The notes under the pieces were generated by a model. The model was not told the DNA's origin and did no database searches. It worked only from the letters and a program-made list of their open reading frames with translations. 64,000 nucleotides of DNA from contig CAVQTN010000004.1 in the NCBI GenBank assembly GCA_963716585.1, positions 310,001-374,000 of the forward strand. Reading direction: 5' to 3'. Below, piece after piece: positions 42,341 to 51,132 of this stretch. The stretch's first letter is position 1; each line of letters starts with the position of its first letter. Made by a program: the position numbers and the translations under genes. The stretch is from JAICUY01 sp963716585. Lineage in GTDB: Bacteria; Chloroflexota; Limnocylindria; QHBO01.

Positions 42341-44611
42341 ATGCTCGTCAACCGTTCGGCATCCGCCGAAGACGCGATCGCCAGCCTGCTCGCCGATCCA
42401 GCCGTCACCGCCCTGGTCGCCGCCCACCGCGTGCTGGAAGCACAGCCCCCGCGGCATGCGCCGTGGCCGTCGGGGATGGACGAACGGCTCGTTCGCGCCC
42501 TCCGCGCACGATCGGTCGAGGCGCTCTACACGCATCAGGCGGCCGCATTCGAGGAGACGCGCGCCGGGCGGAGCATCGTCGTCGTCACCCCGACGGCGTC
42601 GGGCAAGACCCTGTGTTACAACCTGCCGGTCCTCGACGCGGTGAGCCGCGACCCGACGGCTCGCGCCCTCTACCTCTTCCCGACCAAGGCCCTGGCGGCG
42701 GACCAGCTCGCGGAGCTCCGCTCCCTGGCCGGCGCGGCGGAGATCGACCTCAAGACGAGCACCTACGACGGTGACACCCCTGCCAACGTGCGCAGCGTGG
42801 TGCGAGCGGCAGGCCAGGTAGTGATCACCAACCCGGACATGCTTCACGCCGCGATCCTCCCCCACCACACCAAGTGGTTCAAGCTGTTCGAGAACCTGCA
42901 GTACGTCGTCATCGACGAGCTGCACAGCTATCGCGGCCTGTTCGGCAGCCACGTGGCGAACGTCATCCGCCGCCTGCGGCGCATCTGCCGCCACTACGGC
43001 GCGGACCCCATCTTCATCTGCGCCTCGGCCACCATCGCCAACCCCAGGGAGCTCGCCGAGGGTCTCATCGAAGCGCCGGTGAGCCTCATCGATGACAACG
43101 GCGCACCACGCGGTCGCAAGCACGTGCTGATCGTCAATCCGCCGGTCCTCAATCCGCAGCTCGGCCTGCGCGGCTCTTCACTGCTCACCGCCCAGCGGCT
43201 GGCGCAGCGCCTCATCGGCGACGGCGTGCAGACCATCGTCTTCGCCCGCTCGCGAACCTCGGTCGAGGTGCTGACCACCTACCTGCGCGAGGCGCTTCCA
43301 TCGCCGCCCGGTCACCCGTCGCCCATCCGCGGGTACCGCGGCGGCTACCTGCCCGGCGAGCGACGCGACATCGAGCGCGGCCTGCGCGACGGGCGCGTTC
43401 GCGGCGTGGTGGCGACGAATGCGCTGGAGCTCGGCATCGACATCGGCGGGCTCGATGCGGCGATCAGCGTCGGCTACCCGGGCACCATCGCCAGCACCTG
43501 GCAGCAGATGGGCCGATCCGGCCGCCGCAACGGCACCAGCCTGTCGGTGATGGTCGCGTCATCGTCTCCCATCGACCAGTTCCTGGCCAGCCATCCCGAC
43601 TACTTCTTCGACCGCTCGCCGGAGCACGGCCTCATCAACCCGGACAACCTGCACCTGCTGCTCGACCATCTCAAGGCATCGGCCTTCGAGCTTCCCGTGC
43701 CGGCCGATGAGCGCTTCGGCCTCGACGAGACCGCGACCCTGCTCGACGTGCTCGCCGAGGACGGCTTCCTGCGTCCCGCCGAGGGCCGCTTCTACTGGAG
43801 CCACGAGAACTTCCCGGCCAGCAGCTTCAGCCTGCGCAGCGCCGCGCAGGAGAACGTGGTCATCATCGACACGACCGGTGACCGCCATCGCGTCATCGGC
43901 GAGGTCGACCTGTTCGCGGCGCCCCTGCTCGTCCACGACCAGGCGATCTACATCCACGAGGGCGTCCAGTTCCACGTCGACCGCCTCGACTGGGACGAGC
44001 GCAAGGCGTACGTCACGCGCGTCGATGTCGACTACTACACGGACGCCGATCTCGGCGTGACCCTCAAGGTCCTCGACGTCTTCGACGAGACCGCCGCGGG
44101 CGCACGCGCCCGAGGCGAGGTCATGGTCGCTTGGCACGCAACGCTCTTCAAGAAGATCAAGTTCCACACGCATGAGAACGTCGGCTGGGGCCCGATCAAC
44201 CTGCCCGAGCAGCAGATGCACACCGCCGCCTGTTGGCTGGTCCTGCCCGATGCGGTCGCCGCCCGCTTCGACCGGGACACGCTCGACGGCGCATTGATCG
44301 GCCTCGCCCGCGTGGCCCGTAACACGGCCCCGCTGCTCCTGATGTGCGACGTTCGCGACCTCGGCGTCGTGTCGCAGGCTCAGGCGCCGTTCACCGGCAA
44401 GCCGACCCTCTTCCTGTACGACGCCGTGCCGGGCGGCGTCGGTCTCGCCGAGCGACTGTTCGGGCTCGCCGGCGACCTCGTTGCGACCTGCCGAGCGGCC
44501 GTCCGTGACTGTCCGTGTGCCGACGGTTGCCCTTCGTGCGTCGGACCCATGCTCGAGGTCGGCGAACGCGGCAAGGCCGCCTGCCTCGAACTGCTCGTCG
44601 CGCTGGCCTGA
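42341..44611 (+). CDS. mrfA: MrfA-like DNA repair helicase (YprA, DUF1998)
   Basis: A 756-residue superfamily 2 helicase. TPTASGKTLCYNLP is Walker A, IDELHSYRG the DEAH-type motif II, CASATIANPRELA motif III, GRSGRRNGTSLS motif VI. The Zn-binding DUF1998 region ends with CDVRDLG and DCPCADGCPSCVG. The architecture and length match B. subtilis YprA (MrfA), a mitomycin-repair helicase that partners the exonuclease MrfB. The ATG at 42341 has GGAGGAG just upstream. Its stop shares a base with the mrfB start (TGATG). Confidence 0.88.
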   Translation: MLVNRSASAEDAIASLLADPAVTALVAAHRVLEAQPPRHAPWPSGMDERLVRALRARSVEALYTHQAAAFEETRAGRSIVVVTPTASGKTLCYNLPVLDAVSRDPTARALYLFPTKALAADQLAELRSLAGAAEIDLKTSTYDGDTPANVRSVVRAAGQVVITNPDMLHAAILPHHTKWFKLFENLQYVVIDELHSYRGLFGSHVANVIRRLRRICRHYGADPIFICASATIANPRELAEGLIEAPVSLIDDNGAPRGRKHVLIVNPPVLNPQLGLRGSSLLTAQRLAQRLIGDGVQTIVFARSRTSVEVLTTYLREALPSPPGHPSPIRGYRGGYLPGERRDIERGLRDGRVRGVVATNALELGIDIGGLDAAISVGYPGTIASTWQQMGRSGRRNGTSLSVMVASSSPIDQFLASHPDYFFDRSPEHGLINPDNLHLLLDHLKASAFELPVPADERFGLDETATLLDVLAEDGFLRPAEGRFYWSHENFPASSFSLRSAAQENVVIIDTTGDRHRVIGEVDLFAAPLLVHDQAIYIHEGVQFHVDRLDWDERKAYVTRVDVDYYTDADLGVTLKVLDVFDETAAGARARGEVMVAWHATLFKKIKFHTHENVGWGPINLPEQQMHTAACWLVLPDAVAARFDRDTLDGALIGLARVARNTAPLLLMCDVRDLGVVSQAQAPFTGKPTLFLYDAVPGGVGLAERLFGLAGDLVATCRAAVRDCPCADGCPSCVGPMLEVGERGKAACLELLVALA

Positions 44612-45822
44612 TGCGCAGCCTGGCTGAGCGCCTGGCCACGGTGCGCCCAGCTCCGGCCGCACCGGCACGCCCCATCGACGACCGCGCCGAGCGGCTGGCG
44701 CGCTGGTTCGGTGCGCGTGTCATCGACCGGCAGGCGCATGGCGCAGTCGTGGTGGAGCGCAGCCTGTCGCTATCGCCGGCCGACGCGTCTGCACTCGCCG
44801 AGCTGCAATCGGCCTGCTATTTCGACACTGAGACGACCGGGCTGTCGACGGGTGCCGGCACGGTGATCTTCCTGGCCGGGCTGGGCTGGGCGCAGGACGA
44901 CGTCTTCGTCGCGCGCCAGTACCTGCTGCCCGACTACCCGCACGAGGCGGGACTGCTGCGGCAGGTGGTTTCCGAGCTCTCCGCGGCACCTCGGATGGTC
45001 ACCTACAACGGCCGCACGTTCGACCTGCCGTTGCTGGCGACGCGGCTGACGATGAACGGCCTGTTCGCCGAGATGGCCTGCCTGCCGCAGCAGCACGACG
45101 ACCTCCTGCCCGTCGCGCGGCGGCTCTGGCGCCGACCGCTGGGCGGCGCCCGTCTGGCAGACGTCGAAGCCGGGGTGCTCGGGGTTCGACGCACATCCGA
45201 CTGCCCCGGGAGCGAGGTCCCCGAGCGCTACTTCAGCTACCTGCGCACCGGATCTCCGGACGCGCTCGCCGACGTGCTCGACCACAACCTGCAGGACATC
45301 GCCTCGCTGGCGATGATCGAGGCCCAACTCGTCCGGCTGCGGTCCGGCGCCTGGCGCGGCGCCGGCGTCCTGGACCGGCGCGGCATGGCGATCGACCTGC
45401 TGCGGATCGGCGCCGCGGACGACGCCCTCGAGCTGCTCGAGGACGCGGTGTCGGTCGGCAGCGAGCCCGGTGAGGCGGTGGCGCTCCGGCGTCTCGCGAC
45501 GCGCGTCATGCTCGGCTCCGGACTGGTCGACCGTGCCGAGGCGCTGTGGCGCAGCGGGACGCAGCGGGCGTCGCTTGATGCGGCCACCGCCTGGATCGAG
45601 ATCGCGCGGATCCGGGAACGGCATCGCGGCGACCTGACTGGGGCGCTCGAGGCGACCCGGGCGGCATCGCGCGTCCTGGACCTGGCATTCGCCCTGGGCC
45701 GGGGCGGCGGCATGCTGGCCATCGGCAAGCTCCGACTGCAGGTCGACGCTCGGATGCGACGCCTTGCACGCTGGGTCGGGGCTGCGCAACGACGCGAGGC
45801 ACGCAGGCTGCGCGCGGCCTAG
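44611..45822 (+). CDS. mrfB: MrfB-like RNase H-fold exonuclease (YprB)
   Basis: A 403-residue protein. The RNase H-like nuclease spans about residues 65-235: ACYFDTETTGLSTG carries the first acidic pair, VTYNGRTFDLPLLATR the second motif, and HNLQDIASLAMIEAQL the last Asp. This is the DEDD layout. The remaining ~170 residues are helical, like TPR-type repeats (AIDLLRIGAADDALELLED). In B. subtilis YprB acts with YprA in removal of interstrand or bulky adducts. It converges with the kinase gene, with a 4-nt overlap of the two stops. Confidence 0.85.
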   Translation: MRSLAERLATVRPAPAAPARPIDDRAERLARWFGARVIDRQAHGAVVVERSLSLSPADASALAELQSACYFDTETTGLSTGAGTVIFLAGLGWAQDDVFVARQYLLPDYPHEAGLLRQVVSELSAAPRMVTYNGRTFDLPLLATRLTMNGLFAEMACLPQQHDDLLPVARRLWRRPLGGARLADVEAGVLGVRRTSDCPGSEVPERYFSYLRTGSPDALADVLDHNLQDIASLAMIEAQLVRLRSGAWRGAGVLDRRGMAIDLLRIGAADDALELLEDAVSVGSEPGEAVALRRLATRVMLGSGLVDRAEALWRSGTQRASLDAATAWIEIARIRERHRGDLTGALEATRAASRVLDLAFALGRGGGMLAIGKLRLQVDARMRRLARWVGAAQRREARRLRAA

Positions 45823-46676
45823 GCGCCACCAAGCATCCGTGCCACAGCGCCGCACGCCTTCTCCGCCGCCGTCGCCGGCGGCGTTCCACGCGTCAGCTCC
45901 GCGGCGAGGACGGCCGCGAAGGCATCGCCAGCGCCGGTCGTCCGTCGCGCCTCCAGATGGACCGGGGGTCGCTGGAGCCGGCGGCCGCCAGGATCATCGA
46001 GCCACGCGCCGGCGGCTCCGTCGGTGAGAACGATCAGCGGGCCGGCGCCCATGCGCCGCCGCAGCGCGTCGAGCTGTGCTGCTGGGCCCGTCGCAACTGC
46101 AAGCAGATCCTCGACGCTTGCGATCAGGGCGTCGAAGCCTGCCAGCAGCTCGATGAGACCGTCGGCGAGCGCCGTCAGGGGCAACGGCTGGACGCGACGC
46201 CCGGGTTCGAGGGTCCGCAGCCAGCCCTGCAGGATCGCCGCGCGCCACGCGCCGTCGTGTCGCTGGCCGCCGAGAGCGGTGCCGAACTCGTTCGCCACCG
46301 GTGCGTAGAGCACCGCGGCTGGCACAAATGCACGCTTTGGGCACGCGAGCGTCGGCGGCGCCTGCTCGACGACCAGCTCACGGCCGTGCGGCGTGTCGCG
46401 GTGGCCGAACCTGACCGTGTTCTCCGCCCGCTCTGCGTGCACATGAGCAAGCCGGCCGAGCTCCTCCAGGCCAGCAGCTGCCTCCGGCTCGGATCCTGCC
46501 ACGGTCACCGCGCCGATGGCGTAGCCGGACGCCGACGCGGCGCGCGCTCCATGCAGCACCGAGCCGCCCGGAGCTGTTGTGCCATCCGCGAATCGGTCGA
46601 TCGTCAGTGCACCTACGATCAGCAGGTCGACGGGAACCGGATCCGCGGCCGCTGGCTCGGGCGATCTGGAAGGCAT
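45819..46676 (-). CDS. PfkB-like carbohydrate/nucleoside kinase
   Basis: A 285-residue ribokinase-fold protein. LLIVGALTIDRFADGT and APGGSVLHGARAASASG resemble the N-terminal PfkB substrate region. TTGAGDAFAAVLAAEL is the C-terminal PfkB signature with its catalytic Asp. LIVLTDGAAGAWL is the strand before the ATP loop. Substrate cannot be told. Start at ATG 46676; a GTG at 46691 is possible but would read through the -10 of the divergent gene. Confidence 0.8.
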   Translation of the reverse strand: MPSRSPEPAAADPVPVDLLIVGALTIDRFADGTTAPGGSVLHGARAASASGYAIGAVTVAGSEPEAAAGLEELGRLAHVHAERAENTVRFGHRDTPHGRELVVEQAPPTLACPKRAFVPAAVLYAPVANEFGTALGGQRHDGAWRAAILQGWLRTLEPGRRVQPLPLTALADGLIELLAGFDALIASVEDLLAVATGPAAQLDALRRRMGAGPLIVLTDGAAGAWLDDPGGRRLQRPPVHLEARRTTGAGDAFAAVLAAELTRGTPPATAAEKACGAVARMLGGA

Positions 46677-46681
46677 CGGTC

Positions 46682-46687
46682 TATCAT
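46682..46687 (+). promoter_or_regulatory. -10 element, leaderless start at 46696
   Basis: TATCAT ends 8 nt before the ATG of the small plus-strand gene. Confidence 0.5.
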
Positions 46688-46695
46688 CCACCGCG

Positions 46696-47019
46696 ATGGC
46701 CCTCCATTTCTACGAGCTCCACGAAGGCGCCACCGATCTGATGACCGATGCGCTGCTCATCAGCGAGCGCCGCTTCAGCGGTGACGAGTTCGAAGCGCTC
46801 GTTCGTGCCGCGCGCGAGCGTGTGCTCGACAGCTTCGAGGAGGACACCCTCGTCGAGGCGATCGCCCGCGAGCTCGAGCGATCGGGCGGATTCACCTACA
46901 TCGCGGACGAGAAGATCCGCGCGTCGATGAGTATCGGCGTTCAGGACGCGGACACCTTCGCGGTCGAGCCCAGCGACGAGTTCCGCAGCATCGTGGTCGA
47001 GCTCGACAAGGGCTCGTAG
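46696..47019 (+). CDS. Small hypothetical protein
   Basis: 107 residues, acidic, no signal or membrane segment. It begins MALHFYELHEGATDLM and has a helical middle (EFEALVRAARERVLDSFEED then TLVEAIARELER). It ends with a strand-like SDEFRSIVVELDKGS. No family is recognised. A dedicated leaderless promoter, convergence with ychF 12 nt away, and full-length codon use in keeping with the neighbours support a real gene. Confidence 0.72.
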   Translation: MALHFYELHEGATDLMTDALLISERRFSGDEFEALVRAARERVLDSFEEDTLVEAIARELERSGGFTYIADEKIRASMSIGVQDADTFAVEPSDEFRSIVVELDKGS

Positions 47020-47031
47020 CGCTCCTCGACC

Positions 47032-48126
47032 TCAGCGGGCGACGTTGAACAGGACCTGGATGACGTCACCGTCGCGGACCGCGTAGGTCTTCCCCTCGGA
47101 TCGCAGCACGCCGCGCTTGCGCGCCTCGGCCATGGAGCCGCAGTCCACCAGGTCCTCGTAGCTGACGACCTCGGCGCGGATGAAGCCGCGCGCCAGGTCG
47201 GAGTGGATGACGCCCGCGGCGTCGACTGCGGTATCGCCACGATGAATGGTCCACGCGCGGCACTCGTCCTCGCCGGCGGTGAAGAAGCTCAGCAGCCCGA
47301 GCAGGCGGTAGGTCAGGCGCACGACCCGGCCGCGCGACGGCTCGGCGATACCGAGATCGTCCATGAAGACCCCGGCGTCCTCGTCGTTCAGCTCGGCGAG
47401 CTCGGACTCGATCTTGCCGGCCAGTGCCACGACATCCGTTTCGCGATGAGCGTCGCGCCGCCTGCCGTCGGCCTCGAGCGTCGCGGCATCCGGCAGGCGG
47501 CGCTCGTCGATGTTGAGCACCACCAGCACCGGCTTCTCGCTCAGGAATCGATAGCCGCGCAGCCGGCGCAGGTCGTCCTCGTCGAGCGCGAGATCACGAA
47601 TGGGGCGGCCCTCGGCCAGCTGCGGCTCGACGCGTGCCAGGACCTCCTCCTCGAGCGCGTTCTGCTCGCGCTCGGTCGGGGATCCATGGCGGCCGGAGGT
47701 GCGAAGCTTCTCGAGGCGCTTCTGGACGACCGTCAGGTCGGCCACCACGAACTCGAGATCGAGCTCCTCGACCTCGCCCCATGGGTTGGTGGCCGCCACG
47801 GCGGTTGGATCGTCGAACGCCCGAGCCACCTGGAGCAGGGCATCGGCGTTGCGAATCATCGACAGCACATCGGGCGCGACCGTCCCCTCGCGGGTGGCGC
47901 CGGCCGGCAGCGCGACGTCCACGTAGGTCACGTCCGCCGGCGTCGACTTGCGCGGCGAGAAGAGCTCGGTCAGCCTGGCCAAGCGCTCGTCCGGAACCTT
48001 CACGACCCCCACGTTCGGCGCGGCGCGGCCGGCTGAATAGCCGCCGGTCTCGGCGTGGCCACCGGTGAGCGCATTGAAGACGGTCGTCTTGCCGCTACCG
48101 GGCAGACCGACGATGGTCACCTGCAT
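47032..48126 (-). CDS. ychF: Redox-regulated ATPase YchF (OLA1/Obg family)
   Basis: A 364-residue Obg-related P-loop protein with Walker A GLPGSGKTTVFNALT. The G4 position is NIDE (NxxE), the change that makes YchF prefer ATP over GTP. A central helical insert and a C-terminal TGS domain (GVLRSEGKTYAVRDGDVIQV) are present. It binds ribosomes in other bacteria. It is separated from the dehydrogenase gene by 4 nt and probably co-transcribed with it. Confidence 0.95.
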   Translation of the reverse strand: MQVTIVGLPGSGKTTVFNALTGGHAETGGYSAGRAAPNVGVVKVPDERLARLTELFSPRKSTPADVTYVDVALPAGATREGTVAPDVLSMIRNADALLQVARAFDDPTAVAATNPWGEVEELDLEFVVADLTVVQKRLEKLRTSGRHGSPTEREQNALEEEVLARVEPQLAEGRPIRDLALDEDDLRRLRGYRFLSEKPVLVVLNIDERRLPDAATLEADGRRRDAHRETDVVALAGKIESELAELNDEDAGVFMDDLGIAEPSRGRVVRLTYRLLGLLSFFTAGEDECRAWTIHRGDTAVDAAGVIHSDLARGFIRAEVVSYEDLVDCGSMAEARKRGVLRSEGKTYAVRDGDVIQVLFNVAR

Positions 48127-48130
48127 CCCG

Positions 48131-49129
48131 CTAGTAGCCGAGCTCCAGGTCGACCACGTTGGCTAGCGGTTCGCCGGCGACAAATCGTCGCAGGTTGTCC
48201 ACGAACAGCTGGACGCTGCGATCAGCGACTCCGCCGCTCCACCACGAGGTGTGGGGCGTGATGACCAGGTTCGGGATGCCATACAGCGGCGAATCGGGCG
48301 GCAATGGCTCCTCGGTGAAGACGTCGAGCACGGCGCCGCCGATCCAACCGGACTGCAGCGCGCGGCGCAGCGCCATCTCGTCGACCAGCCGCCCGCGCGC
48401 GACATTGATCAGCCAGGCGTGCTCGCGCATCTCCTGAAGCTGGCTCACCCCGATCATGCCGGCCGTCTCGTCGGTGAGGGGCGCCGCGACGAGCACCATG
48501 TCGGACGCGCCCAGCAGCTCGTCGAGGCGGTCTTCGCCGAGCAGCTCGAGGTTCGCGACTTCGCCGGGGCCGCGCTCCGGATGGCGGCGCGTGGCGATGA
48601 TGCGCGAGCCGAAGGGCGCCAGCAGGGTGGCGACCTCGGCGCCGATGCTGCCGAAGCCGACGATCCCCAGCGTCACCTCGGACAGCTCGCGGCCGCGCAG
48701 TGGCTGCCACGTCCGCTCCCGCTGCAGCTCGAGCAGCTGCGGCAGATGCCGGGCGACCGCCAGCATCATCATCACCACGTACTCGGCGATGGGACGGCTG
48801 AAGACTCCTCGCGCATTGGTCACCGTCACGCCACGAGCCCGCACGGCAGGTGTCGCCACGCGATCGACGCCGGCAGACACCGAATGCACCCAGCGCAGGT
48901 TCGGGGCATGGGCCAGGACGTGGTCCAGCGTGGACGCCGGAACGCTGCCGCGCAGCAGCACCTGGGCCGCGCCGAGCGTCGCCGCTGCGTCATCATGGAC
49001 GCGCCCTTCGGCGGAGATCGGCACCACGTGCACGCCGTCAACCGCCTCGATGCGTTCGATCAGCTCGGCCGTGAGCGGCGCACCGAATGCCGGTGTGGCG
49101 AGGACGATCGTCTCGCGATCCGGGCTCAG
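48131..49129 (-). CDS. D-2-hydroxyacid dehydrogenase
   Basis: An NAD(P)-dependent D-isomer-specific dehydrogenase. The Rossmann motif is LGIVGFGSIGAEVA, catalytic Arg in NVARGRLVDE, Glu in DVFTEEPLPPDSP, His in ITPHTSWWSGG. The first canonical start, GTG 49033, would remove the first strand-helix of the substrate domain. The in-frame sequence upstream (ETIVLATPAFGAPLTAELIE) is clearly family-like. It begins at CTG 49129, which overlaps the preceding stop as CTGA. Substrate unknown (glyoxylate or 2-keto acids are usual). Confidence 0.88.
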   Translation of the reverse strand: MSPDRETIVLATPAFGAPLTAELIERIEAVDGVHVVPISAEGRVHDDAAATLGAAQVLLRGSVPASTLDHVLAHAPNLRWVHSVSAGVDRVATPAVRARGVTVTNARGVFSRPIAEYVVMMMLAVARHLPQLLELQRERTWQPLRGRELSEVTLGIVGFGSIGAEVATLLAPFGSRIIATRRHPERGPGEVANLELLGEDRLDELLGASDMVLVAAPLTDETAGMIGVSQLQEMREHAWLINVARGRLVDEMALRRALQSGWIGGAVLDVFTEEPLPPDSPLYGIPNLVITPHTSWWSGGVADRSVQLFVDNLRRFVAGEPLANVVDLELGY

Positions 49130-50295
49130 GGCTGGCCCTCCGCTGTGGTGGCGTCGATACGCGCGATCCAGCGCGCCGGCTCGGCGATCTCATCGAGCGT
49201 TGGCAGCTGCTCGGGCCCGGTCCACACCCGGTTCAGGAACGCGCGATCGCGGTCGGCGATGACCTGCGCAGTAAAGCGCTCACCTGCCGCGTACTGCTCC
49301 ATCTTGAGATCGAGGCCAGTGAGCCGCATGATCGCCCGCTCCAGCGTTCCTCGCCGTTCGTTGCGCCGCTCGAACCGCTCGTGCATCTGCGTGAAGCCGG
49401 GCAGCAGCCGCTCGCCCGCCGCGTTCATGACATGGTTCGAGTAGCCCTCCAGCAGCGACATGAGCGCCTGCGTGCGCTGGAAGGTGGCGAGCTGCTGTGC
49501 CGTCATGATGCGCTCCAGCCAATGGCCCCTCCCCCCGGCCATCGCGCTGCGCAGCCTGCGGCCCAGGCCGTCCGAGTCGCCGGCGAGCTGCTCAACTGCC
49601 TCGGCGACACTGCCGGCGAAGTAGTCGCGCAGCCAGGGATAGGCCTCGAACTCGAACGCGTGGGTCGCTTCGTGGAGCGCGATGAAGGTGCGGAACTCGT
49701 CGAGTGGCAGACGGAGGTGCTCGGCAGTGGCCACGATGTTCTGCTCCACGAAATTGAGGCGACCGCGTGGTGAAGGAGCCACGGCCAGCAGGCTGACGTC
49801 GTACTGCCCCAGGACCTTGCGTGCCAGGAAGGCGAGCAGGAAGCCGAGCTGCTGGTTGCCGATCGTGCGGTTGACGATGCGGGCCAGCGCACGGCCGGCG
49901 GTCTCGTCGCCCCGTTGCGCCTGGTTGATGATGGCCTCCACGCGCCCGAATAGCTGCTGGAAGGTCGCCAGATTGAGGTCGACCCATTCGACGCGGTCGA
50001 CGACCGCCGGAATCTCGAGCGCACGGGGAAGCTCCGCGCCGATCTCCTCGGCGACGAGCGGCTCGATCCGTAACAGCGCCTCGCGGTAGAACGCCTCTGC
50101 CGCAGCGCGTTGCGAGGCCGGGATCGCCTGCGCGTGCTGGCCGAGCCGGCGGCGGGCGATCTGGCGCACCGCCTCCCAGTCGATCAGCCGGGTCCCGGCG
50201 CGGCGCAGCAACTCGCGCTGGGCGACGGTGGCGCCCATGGCCAACAGCCCACCGACCACCACGCCCATCCCCAGGCGGCTCATGCTGCGTGACAT
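49126..50295 (-). CDS. DUF2342 zinc metalloprotease-like protein
   Basis: A 389-residue protein with the zinc motif FIALHEATHAFEFE at about residue 215 and a downstream YSNHVMNAAGE block with likely third ligand. The N-terminus has a short hydrophobic segment (LGMGVVVGGLLAMGATVA). DUF2342 proteins are annotated as putative coenzyme F420 biosynthesis-associated in Actinobacteria and Chloroflexi; enzymatic activity is unproven. It starts at ATG 50295 with TAGACT 7 nt upstream, and the stop overlaps the next start. Confidence 0.83.
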   Translation of the reverse strand: MSRSMSRLGMGVVVGGLLAMGATVAQRELLRRAGTRLIDWEAVRQIARRRLGQHAQAIPASQRAAAEAFYREALLRIEPLVAEEIGAELPRALEIPAVVDRVEWVDLNLATFQQLFGRVEAIINQAQRGDETAGRALARIVNRTIGNQQLGFLLAFLARKVLGQYDVSLLAVAPSPRGRLNFVEQNIVATAEHLRLPLDEFRTFIALHEATHAFEFEAYPWLRDYFAGSVAEAVEQLAGDSDGLGRRLRSAMAGGRGHWLERIMTAQQLATFQRTQALMSLLEGYSNHVMNAAGERLLPGFTQMHERFERRNERRGTLERAIMRLTGLDLKMEQYAAGERFTAQVIADRDRAFLNRVWTGPEQLPTLDEIAEPARWIARIDATTAEGQP

Positions 50296-50302
50296 GCCGC
50301 TG

Positions 50303-50308
50303 AGTCTA
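50303..50308 (-). promoter_or_regulatory. -10 element, leaderless start of the metalloprotease unit
   Basis: TAGACT then CAGCGGC then ATG on the minus strand, overlapping the murI stop codon. Confidence 0.5.
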
Positions 50309-51130
50309 GCCGGGCTGGACCGATGCCGGCTCGACCGAGGGCAGCGCCGCGCCAAAGACGCGCTGCGCCACGTTCGCGAACGCGTCGACGTTCCCGGTGG
50401 TGACGACCCGTTGCCATGGCGCGGCACCCAGCGACCGCGCGGCAAGCGCGTCGAGCAGATCCTCGACGGCCAGCGCCGTGGTGAACGCCGAATCGACCAC
50501 GGCCACGGCCGATCGGGCTGCACGCTCAATGACCGGTCGCAGCAGCGGGTAGTGGGTGCAGCCCAGCAGCAGGGTGTCGATGTCCCGGTCCGCCGCGAAC
50601 AGGCTGTCGAGATAGCCACGCACGGCAGCCTCGGCGATCGGCCCGTCGAGCGTGCCTGCCTCGACCAGCGGCACCAGGTCGGGGCACGCCTGCTGCGTCA
50701 CGCGAAGCCCCGCATCGGCCTCCAGGATGGCCGCCGGGTAGGCGCCGGAGGCCACCGTTCCGAAGGTGGCCAGCACCCCGATGTGGCCGCTGCGGGTAGC
50801 CGCTGCCGCCGCGACCGCGCCGGGGCGCACGACGCCGACGACCGGCACGGCCGCCAGCTCGCGGACCTGCGGCAGCGCCTGCGCCGTCGCCGTGTTGCAG
50901 GCCACCACCAGCAGCTTGACGTCGGCATCGAGGAGCCAGCGTGTGCAGGCGAGGGTGAATCGCCGCACCTCGTCGGCGGGTCGCGGTCCGTATGGCGTCC
51001 TGGCATTGTCACCGAGATAGATGGTGGCCTCGTCCGGCAGGCGGCGCCGCAACTCCGAGAGGACGGTCAGCCCGCCGACACCCGAATCGAAGACACCGAT
51101 CGGCCGAGGATCGCCGGGTTGCGCCCGCAC
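50306..51130 (-). CDS. murI: Glutamate racemase MurI
   Basis: A 274-residue cofactor-free racemase that supplies D-Glu for peptidoglycan. The N-terminal GVFDSGVGGLTVL, first catalytic Cys in VVACNTATAQALP, and second Cys in LLLGCTHYPLLRP are all present. The GTG start at 51130 is 2 nt after the stop of the second CpaE-like gene. It ends the five-gene unit starting with the UvrD nuclease. Confidence 0.95.
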   Translation of the reverse strand: MRAQPGDPRPIGVFDSGVGGLTVLSELRRRLPDEATIYLGDNARTPYGPRPADEVRRFTLACTRWLLDADVKLLVVACNTATAQALPQVRELAAVPVVGVVRPGAVAAAAATRSGHIGVLATFGTVASGAYPAAILEADAGLRVTQQACPDLVPLVEAGTLDGPIAEAAVRGYLDSLFAADRDIDTLLLGCTHYPLLRPVIERAARSAVAVVDSAFTTALAVEDLLDALAARSLGAAPWQRVVTTGNVDAFANVAQRVFGAALPSVEPASVQPG

Positions 51131-51132
51131 GC

